This document shows, one piece after another, positions 6,636-12,796 of a DNA stretch of 20,202 nt (position 1 is its first letter; every line of letters starts with the position of its first letter). The stretch is from positions 1 through 20,202 of the forward strand of contig JAHHQS010000067.1 in assembly GCA_020026285.1 (NCBI GenBank), read 5' to 3'. This DNA is from Parabacteroides sp. Its GTDB lineage: Bacteria; Bacteroidota; Bacteroidia; Bacteroidales; Tannerellaceae. The notes beneath the pieces are model-generated. The model saw only the letters and a program-made list of their open reading frames with translations, made no database searches and had not been told where the DNA came from. The position numbers and the translations under genes are program-made.

Positions 6636-7496
6636 ATGAAAAAAATTGCATTTTTGGCTGGGGCTGCAGCAATGATGTTGAGCTTTGCAGCTTGTAATGG
6701 TGGTAAAAAAGCGGAAGCTCCTGCAGAAGCTCCTGCTCCTGTTGAAGCTAAAGCTGAACCGGCAGTACCTGAGTACAAATTGATGAACTTGCCAACAGTG
6801 GATTTGTCTAAATTCCCAAAGGATAAAGACGGATGGATCACTTTGTTTGATGGCAAATCAATGAACGGATGGCGTGGTTATGACCGTGAAGATGTTCCAG
6901 CTGCCTGGGTAATTGATGATGGTGCTATCCATATCAAAGGTTCTGGTAATGGTGAAGCTGGTGCAAAAGATGGTGGTGACTTGATCTTTGCTCACAAGTT
7001 CAGTAATTTCGAATTTGAATTCGAATGGAAAGTTGACAAAGGTGCCAACTCTGGTGTGTTTATCATGATTCAGGAAGTTGAAGGTCAGCCTTCATATATT
7101 TCTTCTCCTGAATATCAGGTATTGGATAATGAAAACCATCCAGATGCCAAGTTCGGTCATGACGGTAATCGTAAATCATCTTCTTTGTATGATATGATTC
7201 CTGCTAAACCTCAGAACGCTAAACCTTACGGTCAGTGGAACAAAGGTAAGATTCTTTCTTATAAAGGAACTGTTGCTCACTATCTGAACAGCGATTCTCC
7301 AGTTGTAGAATATCACTTGTGGACTCCAGCCTGGAAAGAAATGTTGGATAAGAGTAAATTCAGTAAAGACAAATGGCCTTTGGCTTATGAATTGTTGCTG
7401 AATTGCGGTGGTGAAAAGAAAGAAGGTTTCATCGGATTCCAGGATCATGGTGATAACGTTTGGTTCCGTAACGTAAGAATCAAAGTCCTTGACTAA
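6636..7496 (+). CDS. DUF1080 lipoprotein, probable 3-keto-glycoside hydrolase/lyase
   Basis: A 286-residue protein. Residues 1-19 form a signal peptide ending SFAAC, with Cys20 the likely lipidated residue (Phe at -3 makes the lipobox imperfect). An Ala/Pro/Glu-rich linker follows (about 24-47). The DUF1080 (3-keto-disaccharide hydrolase) domain covers about 65-285, a concanavalin-like beta sandwich. It opens with GWITLFDGKSMNGW, has a central KGANSGVFIMIQE with SPEYQVLDN, and closes with GFIGFQDHGDNVWFRNVRI. No acidic surface-export signal follows the Cys, so a periplasmic location is more likely than the cell surface. It is the second gene of an operon with the oxidoreductase 25 nt upstream and ends in a strong terminator (7530-7571). 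In the family, such proteins cleave 3-keto-glycosides made by the partner oxidoreductase; the substrate here is unknown. Confidence 0.9.
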   Translation: MKKIAFLAGAAAMMLSFAACNGGKKAEAPAEAPAPVEAKAEPAVPEYKLMNLPTVDLSKFPKDKDGWITLFDGKSMNGWRGYDREDVPAAWVIDDGAIHIKGSGNGEAGAKDGGDLIFAHKFSNFEFEFEWKVDKGANSGVFIMIQEVEGQPSYISSPEYQVLDNENHPDAKFGHDGNRKSSSLYDMIPAKPQNAKPYGQWNKGKILSYKGTVAHYLNSDSPVVEYHLWTPAWKEMLDKSKFSKDKWPLAYELLLNCGGEKKEGFIGFQDHGDNVWFRNVRIKVLD

Positions 7497-7529
7497 TATT
7501 TTAGTTTAGACCAAATTACATTACATAAT

Positions 7530-7571
7530 AAAAGTCCAGGATGAAAGTAGTTTTCATTCTGGACTTTTTTT
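7530..7571 (+). terminator. Rho-independent terminator after the DUF1080 gene
   Basis: A 17-bp stem with one G-T pair (7530-7546 with 7552-7568) surrounds a 5-nt loop and runs into seven Ts (7565-7571). It ends the oxidoreductase/DUF1080 operon. Confidence 0.92.
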
Positions 7572-7673
7572 GTTTTCGGGGAGAAAAACCTTATATTCGG
7601 AATGTTTTTCTTTTGGCTTTCTTTAATTTATGAAATAAAAACAAGAATATATTTTTTTAAAAGATTATAGTAG

Positions 7674-7700
7674 TAATTTTGTTTCCGACGTGTCGTCGGA
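7674..7700 (+). promoter_or_regulatory. Promoter with palindrome at the predicted transcription start
   Basis: TAATTTTG (7674-7681) is a perfect -7 element. It is followed at once by TCCGACGTGTCGTCGGA (7684-7700), a 7-bp-arm palindrome around TGT. The expected start (about 7688) falls inside the palindrome, which could be an operator or a 5'-end hairpin protecting the mRNA. Confidence 0.5.
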
Positions 7701-7763
7701 TTTATGGGAGCAAATATTTTATACTATACTATTATTACTAACCTCAATTCCATTTTAATGATT

Positions 7764-8495
7764 ATGAAACATTTATTATTAAGTTTATTCGCTGTATTTT
7801 CCTTAAGTTGTGCTAGCTCTTCACTTTCTGCCCAGAATGATTTTGGATACTTCAATACCTTGGCAGGAGGCCTTAGCGTAGGAGTTGATGGAGTAGGTTT
7901 GAACCTGTCAACTCGTTTAGGCAATCATTTTGATATTCGTCTGGGTGCTCTTTACATGCCTGGAATATCTTTTTCCAAGAATCTTGATTTAACCAAAGAA
8001 AATGGAACTAAAACCGATTTGAATCTGAAGGCGAATTTGGAACGGTTGACATGTGAAGTACTGATCGATTGCTATCCATTTAAAACCAATGATTTTTTTC
8101 TTACAGCTGGAGTCGTTTTCCCGGGGGAAAAGCTTTGTTCGGTTGACGGACATAGTGATGAATTACGAAAAATCGTATCTGCGGGAGAGGAAGTTTATGT
8201 AGGTGTTCAGGATTGTGTCTTTCCTGTAGATAAAAATGGAGACATGACCGGAGCCTTCAAAGTTTTCCCGGTCCGTCCTTATATAGGTCTTGGATATGGA
8301 AATGCGGTTCCTCGTAAACATGTGGGATATATGATTGAATTGGGAGTGCAGGTTCATGGAACTCCCGAAGTTTATTCTGATGTTCAGGTAAATAAAACAC
8401 CTACCTATATAGCAGATGACAGTTTTACTGAAACAACCGATAAATTAAAAGTATATCCCGTTCTTAAGTTTACTCTTACCGGTCGTTTTCTGTAG
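7764..8495 (+). CDS. Putative outer-membrane beta-barrel protein, function unknown
   Basis: I chose ATG 7764 (243 codons), where the basic-hydrophobic signal peptide MKHLLLSLFAVFSLSCASSS begins, with cleavage likely after SLSA before QND. In-frame ATGs at 7704 and 7758 are possible, but 7704 would put an unusual extension before the signal peptide. The mature protein has no membrane helix. It consists of alternating strands rich in Gly and aromatics (LAGGLSVGVDGVGLNLSTRLG, FDIRLGALYMPG, RPYIGLGYGNAVPRKHVGYMIELGVQVHG) and ends with a strand to TGRFL, as in small outer-membrane barrels. Two cysteines near 105-110 (TCEVLIDCYPF) and two more (LCSVDG, QDCVF) could form disulfides. No specific family is recognised. 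It is a single-gene transcript with its own promoter and terminator. Confidence 0.75.
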   Translation: MKHLLLSLFAVFSLSCASSSLSAQNDFGYFNTLAGGLSVGVDGVGLNLSTRLGNHFDIRLGALYMPGISFSKNLDLTKENGTKTDLNLKANLERLTCEVLIDCYPFKTNDFFLTAGVVFPGEKLCSVDGHSDELRKIVSAGEEVYVGVQDCVFPVDKNGDMTGAFKVFPVRPYIGLGYGNAVPRKHVGYMIELGVQVHGTPEVYSDVQVNKTPTYIADDSFTETTDKLKVYPVLKFTLTGRFL

Positions 8496-8527
8496 TATGT
8501 CAGTCTTCACATAGAAGGTTTTTATAT

Positions 8528-8573
8528 AAAGATCCTGTCGCTTTCTGTAAGGTATGAGTGACAGGATCTTTTT
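8528..8573 (+). terminator. Rho-independent terminator of the barrel-protein gene
   Basis: A 12-bp stem, AAAGATCCTGTC (8528-8539) with GACAGGATCTTT (8560-8571), has a 20-nt loop that can pair further. A short T run follows. Confidence 0.88.
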
Positions 8574-8684
8574 ATATACGACCTTATCCGGACAAACCTT
8601 TGATCTGTCAGGTAGAAGTTGCCGTTTGTTTATTGGCGATATAGATGAATGTCTGGAATCTTGTTTTAATTTTTTGTTTCTTTA

Positions 8685-8729
8685 AACTTATCGTGATAAG
8701 TTATTAACAAATTGTTAAAGTTATCAACA
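8685..8729. promoter_or_regulatory. Tandem palindromes and DnaA-box-like sequences upstream of parA
   Basis: AACTTATCGTGATAAGTT (8685-8702) is an 18-bp palindrome with 8-bp arms. TTAACAAATTGTTAA (8704-8718) is a second palindrome around one base. TTATTAACA (8701) and TTATCAACA (8721) each resemble the DnaA box TTATnCACA with one mismatch, in the same orientation and exactly 20 bp apart. The region is 50-95 bp upstream of the parA -7 element and is not part of any ORF. The rest of the 8574-8778 gap shows nothing else I can name. Confidence 0.45.
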
Positions 8730-8778
8730 AAGTAGTCAATGTTTTGCCCGAAAAGAATGGGATTCGGTTTTTAATGTT

Positions 8779-8786
8779 TAGTTTTG
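8779..8786 (+). promoter_or_regulatory. -7 promoter element of the parAB operon
   Basis: TAGTTTTG fits TAnnTTTG perfectly. A start near 8793 leaves about 22 nt to ATG 8815 and only a few to the alternative ATG 8800. There is no good -33 element at normal spacing. Confidence 0.6.
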
Positions 8787-8814
8787 TACCCGGAATTTAA
8801 TGGGTTACAATTTT

Positions 8815-9579
8815 ATGGGAAAGATTATTGCCTTGGCAAATCAAAAAGGTGGTGTAGGAAAGACTACAACTACTATAAATCTAGCCGCGTCATTAGCTGC
8901 CCTTGAAAAGAAAGTCTTGGTTATTGATGCCGATCCGCAGGCAAATGCTTCGTCTGGTTTAGGAGTTGATATTCGTAGTGTGGATGTTTCAATTTATGAG
9001 TGTCTGGTTAACGGGAATGATCCTCTAACAGCAATAGCGGAAACAGAAATGGAAGGACTGGATATCATTCCTTCACATATTGACTTGGTCGGAGCAGAGA
9101 TTGAAATGTTAAATTTGAATAATCGTGAACAGATTCTGAAACGCATTCTGACTCCGTTGTCAAATAAATACGATTATATATTGATAGACTGTTCGCCTTC
9201 TTTGGGATTGATAACAGTGAATGCTTTGACAGCTGCAAATTCGGTTATAATTCCTGTACAATGTGAATATTTTGCACTCGAGGGAATTAGTAAATTGCTG
9301 AATACAATAAAAATTATCAAGTCGAAATTAAATCCGGCTTTAGAGATTGAAGGATTTTTGTTGACGATGTACGACTCTCGTCTTCGTCTGGCAAATCAAA
9401 TTTATGAAGAAGTTAAACGTCCTTTCCAGGATCTGGTGTTCAATACGGTGATACAGCGTAATGTGAAGCTGAGTGAAGCTTCCAGCTATGGAAAGCCCGT
9501 TATTTTATATGATGCCGATTCTAAAGGCGCTTTGAATTATATGCAATTGGCACATGAGCTGATTGATAAAAATAAATAA
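8815..9579 (+). CDS. parA: ParA/Soj chromosome-partitioning ATPase
   Basis: A 254-residue deviant Walker ATPase that binds DNA when ATP-bound and drives chromosome origin segregation with ParB. The deviant Walker A motif KGGVGKTTT is at residues 11-19, Walker A' VIDADPQAN at 36-44 and the Walker B strand YILIDCSPSLG at 121-131. The C-terminal half has the family's PVQCEYFALEG, and RNVKLSEASSYGKP before the final helix. There is no N-terminal DNA-binding extension, so it is the short chromosomal (Soj) type rather than a P1-plasmid type. I chose ATG 8815 over ATG 8800 because MGKIIALANQKGG is the canonical start and the predicted transcript begins too close to 8800. parB follows 35 nt later. 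Confidence 0.96.
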   Translation: MGKIIALANQKGGVGKTTTTINLAASLAALEKKVLVIDADPQANASSGLGVDIRSVDVSIYECLVNGNDPLTAIAETEMEGLDIIPSHIDLVGAEIEMLNLNNREQILKRILTPLSNKYDYILIDCSPSLGLITVNALTAANSVIIPVQCEYFALEGISKLLNTIKIIKSKLNPALEIEGFLLTMYDSRLRLANQIYEEVKRPFQDLVFNTVIQRNVKLSEASSYGKPVILYDADSKGALNYMQLAHELIDKNK

Positions 9580-9614
9580 TAGTTGATCAGATATCAATTA
9601 AAGAGGAGTAATTT

Positions 9615-10499
9615 ATGGTAATGAAGAGATCGGCTTTGGGCCGTGGCTTGGATGCGTTGCTGACAATGGATGATCTGAAAACAGGTGGTTCATCGTCTAT
9701 TAATGAAATCGAATTAAGTAAGATCAAACCGAATCCGGAACAACCTCGTTCTGTCTTCGAACAGGAATCTCTGGAGGAATTGGCTGCTTCCATTCGTTCA
9801 TTAGGTGTTATTCAACCTATTACCTTAAAAGAAACCGGGACAGATCAGTACATGATTATCTCGGGTGAACGTCGTTACAGGGCTTCCTTACTGGCTGAAA
9901 AGACAACTATTCCTGCCTATATACGTACTGCTGCAGATGATAATGTGGTGGAAATGGCTTTGATTGAGAATATCCAAAGAGAAGACCTAAATGCCATTGA
10001 AATTGCTTTAGCTTATCAGAAACTGATCGAGAACTACGGATTGACTCAGGAAAAGTTGAGCGAACGTATCGGCAAGAAACGTGCTACGATTGCCAACTAT
10101 TTGCGTCTGTTGAAGCTGCCTGCTGAAATACAGGTCGGTTTGAAAAACAAACGAATTGATATGGGGCATGCACGAGCATTAATTCCTGTTGAAGATCCGG
10201 AAGTACAGCTGGCATTATACGAACAGATTCTATCCGAAGGACTGTCTGTTCGCAATGTGGAAGACATTGTACGGATGACTTCAGAAGGCGACAAATCGGC
10301 TGTGAAAGCTAAAAAAGAAAAGGACAGGAAAGAGAATATTTCTGAAGATTATGATATATTAACCGATCAGCTTTCCAAATTCTTCCAGACCAAGGTTCAG
10401 CTGGTTTGTAATAAGAAGGGGAAAGGCAAGATAACGATTCCTTTCGCGTCGGAGGATGAGTTGGAAAAGTTGATTAGTTTGTTGGATAAGTTAAAATGA
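9615..10499 (+). CDS. parB: ParB/Spo0J chromosome-partitioning CTPase
   Basis: A 294-residue DNA-binding CTP-dependent clamp. The N-terminal RSALGRGLDALL (5-16) is the conserved peptide that stimulates ParA. The CTP-binding GERRYRAS motif is at 84-91 and ENIQREDLNAIE at 118-129, followed by a helix-turn-helix (about 143-165, LTQEKLSERIGKKRATIANYL) that reads parS. A basic linker (about 228-242) leads to the C-terminal dimerisation domain. A rare strong Shine-Dalgarno (AGAGGAG, 9602-9608) precedes ATG 9615; a second ATG two codons later is also possible. Its stop overlaps the next gene's start (ATGA, 10496-10499), so translation is probably coupled. No consensus parS is seen in the window. A TTGAT/ATCAA inverted repeat (9583-9597) lies just before the ribosome binding site. 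Confidence 0.96.
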   Translation: MVMKRSALGRGLDALLTMDDLKTGGSSSINEIELSKIKPNPEQPRSVFEQESLEELAASIRSLGVIQPITLKETGTDQYMIISGERRYRASLLAEKTTIPAYIRTAADDNVVEMALIENIQREDLNAIEIALAYQKLIENYGLTQEKLSERIGKKRATIANYLRLLKLPAEIQVGLKNKRIDMGHARALIPVEDPEVQLALYEQILSEGLSVRNVEDIVRMTSEGDKSAVKAKKEKDRKENISEDYDILTDQLSKFFQTKVQLVCNKKGKGKITIPFASEDELEKLISLLDKLK

Positions 10500-11197
10500 T
10501 ATACCGGATTATAATTATTTGTCTGGCATGTGTGATTCTGCCTCTTTCAGGGAATGCACAGATAGAAAAAAGGACCCTGCAAATGGTTGATGATACTTTG
10601 CGGGTTTCTCCTGCTGCGGATTCGATTGTGAAATCAGTTGTCGTGACCGATTCGATGGCGCATGCTTTGAAAAAGGATATTGCTTTCAAGCCTGATCCGA
10701 AAAAGGCTGTACTCATGGCTTTGGTTCCAGGTTTAGGGCAGATTTATAATCAGAAGTATTGGAAACTTCCAATAGTCTATGGAGGATTGATGGGGTGTGT
10801 GTATGCGGTAACCTGGAATAATCGTAATTACAAAGACTATTCGACGGCATATAAAGACATTGTCCTTGATTCACGAAATTCGAGTTCTCCGGATAATTAT
10901 AAGCAAAGCTGGCAGGATTTCATACCTGTAGGGGCCGATCCAAGTGATTGGGTTAATAAATCCTCCTTCCATGAACAGCTGAAAAGAAGAAAAGACTACT
11001 ATCGCAAGTATCGCGATATGAGTATTATGATAACGATCGGCGTTTATGCATTATCTATTATTGATGCTTATGTAGATGCCCAGTTATTTGATTTTGATAT
11101 ATCAGAAGATTTGTCCATGCATCTGGAACCTGTTGTATCACCTAAAACATCGTACAGCTCACGTTCTTATGGACTTAATTGTAGTATAAAGTTTTAA
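10496..11197 (+). CDS. DUF5683 envelope protein between parB and mltD
   Basis: A 233-residue protein. Residues 1-22 (to GNAQ) form a signal peptide, and a polar stretch follows (23-65). Next is the family hallmark KKAVLMALVPGLGQIYNQKYWKLP (about 69-92) leading into a membrane segment (PIVYGGLMGCVYAVTW). A charged central region contains YKDYSTAYKDIV and KRRKDYYRKYRD. A second membrane segment (about 176-195, MITIGVYALSIIDAYVDAQL) precedes a short beta-rich C-terminus. I recognise it as DUF5683, a Bacteroidota family often found after parB. No enzymatic function is known. The ATGA overlap with parB and a 1-nt gap to the transglycosylase gene place it firmly in that operon and suggest an envelope role linked to segregation or wall remodelling, which is inference. 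Confidence 0.85.
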   Translation: MIYRIIIICLACVILPLSGNAQIEKRTLQMVDDTLRVSPAADSIVKSVVVTDSMAHALKKDIAFKPDPKKAVLMALVPGLGQIYNQKYWKLPIVYGGLMGCVYAVTWNNRNYKDYSTAYKDIVLDSRNSSSPDNYKQSWQDFIPVGADPSDWVNKSSFHEQLKRRKDYYRKYRDMSIMITIGVYALSIIDAYVDAQLFDFDISEDLSMHLEPVVSPKTSYSSRSYGLNCSIKF

Positions 11198-11198
11198 A

Positions 11199-12707
11199 AT
11201 GAAGGGATTTCATATTTTTTTATTGTGGTTAGGTTGTATCATACAATCTGTTTCTGCTCAGAATTCGGGGCAGCAGGGTTCGTTGGCTGATAAATTCTCC
11301 TCAGACTCATTGGATCTGGAAAATACGGTTGGAGTGTTGCCGGAAAGTCTGGATTCAGACGTTGATAGTCTGTTGCATTCATGGCATGTACAGTATTTTA
11401 CAAAAAAATATGATTACTGTCACGACGATGATGTGAATGTTTATTTTCCTGATTCCATTTATGCTAAACGATTGGCTTCTCTTCCGTGCCTGATACCGAT
11501 GCCTTATAACAATATGGTTCGTAAATGTATTGATCTGTATACAGATCGTCGGCGTACATTAGTCCGTTACATGCTTGGTATGGCCAATTACTATTTCCCT
11601 ATCATTGAAGAAATACTCGATAAGCATGGTTTGCCTATCGAACTGAAATATCTTACAATTGTTGAAAGTGCCTTGAATCCGACCGCTTTGTCGAGAGTCG
11701 GAGCTAGCGGACTCTGGCAATTTATGCTGCCGACAGGAAAACAGTACGGATTGACAATTAACAGTCTGGTTGACGACCGTTGTGATCCGGTCAAAGCAAC
11801 CGAAGCCGCCTGCCGTTATTTCAAAGACATGTATGCCATCTATAAAGACTGGAGTCTTGTTCTGGCGTCTTATAACTGTGGACCGGGAAATGTGAATAAG
11901 GCAATCAAGCGTTCTGGTGGTAAAACTTCCTTTTGGGATATTTTCCCTTATCTGCCTAGAGAGACTCGTTCGTATGTGCCTTTATTTATTGCAGCCAATT
12001 ATGTGATGAACTTTTCATGTGAACATAATATCTGTCCGATAGAAACTGATATCCCTTTGGCTACGGATACGATTCATGTAAGCAAGATGTTGCATTTGAA
12101 GCAGGTTTCGGAAATGCTGCATGTAGATCTTGTACAGTTGCGTGCCTTGAATCCGCAATATAAGCGGGATATTATACCGGGCTATACCGGAACAGCTGTC
12201 TTGAAGTTGCCTGCTGAAAAGACCTATGCTTTTGTTGATAAGGAAGATTCTATTTATCAATATCGTATGGCTGATTATCTGCCTGATTATTTGATGGTAC
12301 AAAATGGTGGCTCTGCCAGTCTTTCAGACTCGCGGGAGCAAATCACCCACATTGTCGATCGAAATGAAAATATACATAAGATTGCCAATCGTTATGGAGT
12401 TACGGCTCGCGATATAAAGAAATGGAATCGTCTGTCTTCCTATCATCTTCCGTTAGGCAAGCGTCTGAAATTATATGTAGACAATGGTGGGGTGAATATG
12501 TCGAGTAAACCTGTTCAGTCATCAGGTGCTGAGCGGATCAATGTGAAACAGAATGGATTTGTTGCATACAAGGTTCAGTCAGGTGATTCCTTGTCGGCCA
12601 TTGCCGCCAAATACCCTGGAGTTACAGCTCAGATCATTATCAAAACAAATAAACTGCCAAATACCCGCATTATACCGGGACAGATTCTTAAAATACCAGT
12701 AGGCTGA
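11199..12707 (+). CDS. mltD: MltD-like lytic murein transglycosylase with LysM repeats
   Basis: A 502-residue exported peptidoglycan-cleaving enzyme. The signal peptide covers 1-20 (cut after QSVSA) and an acidic linker leads to the SLT (family 1) catalytic domain at about 130-260. Glu156 (LTIVESALNPTA) is the catalytic acid, supported by GASGLWQFMLPTG (168-180), LVLASYNCGPGNV (220-232) and PYLPRETRSYVP. A weak LysM-like module lies at about 296-340 (VSEMLHVDLVQLRALNP). LysM 1 is at 382-426 (HIVDRNENIHKIANRYGV) and LysM 2 at 455-499 (AYKVQSGDSLSAIAAKYPGV); these bind glycan chains. There is no clear lipobox, so it is probably soluble in the periplasm rather than lipid-anchored like E. coli MltD. 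The start lies 1 nt after the DUF5683 stop. Confidence 0.92.
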   Translation: MKGFHIFLLWLGCIIQSVSAQNSGQQGSLADKFSSDSLDLENTVGVLPESLDSDVDSLLHSWHVQYFTKKYDYCHDDDVNVYFPDSIYAKRLASLPCLIPMPYNNMVRKCIDLYTDRRRTLVRYMLGMANYYFPIIEEILDKHGLPIELKYLTIVESALNPTALSRVGASGLWQFMLPTGKQYGLTINSLVDDRCDPVKATEAACRYFKDMYAIYKDWSLVLASYNCGPGNVNKAIKRSGGKTSFWDIFPYLPRETRSYVPLFIAANYVMNFSCEHNICPIETDIPLATDTIHVSKMLHLKQVSEMLHVDLVQLRALNPQYKRDIIPGYTGTAVLKLPAEKTYAFVDKEDSIYQYRMADYLPDYLMVQNGGSASLSDSREQITHIVDRNENIHKIANRYGVTARDIKKWNRLSSYHLPLGKRLKLYVDNGGVNMSSKPVQSSGAERINVKQNGFVAYKVQSGDSLSAIAAKYPGVTAQIIIKTNKLPNTRIIPGQILKIPVG

Positions 12708-12728
12708 TTCTGCTACTTTTCCGTATCC

Positions 12729-12764
12729 AAAAGCATGCTTTTTACAAATATTATTATATATTTG
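12729..12764 (+). promoter_or_regulatory. Promoter of rel with an upstream palindrome
   Basis: TATATTTG (12757-12764) matches the -7 consensus; the start near 12771 gives a leader of about 25 nt. AAAAGCATGCTTTT (12729-12742) is a perfect 14-bp palindrome covering the -33 region. It could be an operator, or a weak hairpin ending the parAB-mltD transcript. Confidence 0.45.
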
Positions 12765-12796
12765 TGTTTGTACTCATTATGTAGGGGGAATGTGCT

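Noticed and set aside
9583..9597. FNR-like inverted repeat TTGAT/ATCAA between parA and parB
   Set aside because: The spacer is 5 rather than 4, it lies inside an operon just before the parB ribosome binding site, and there is no promoter; probably chance or a small RNA fold.
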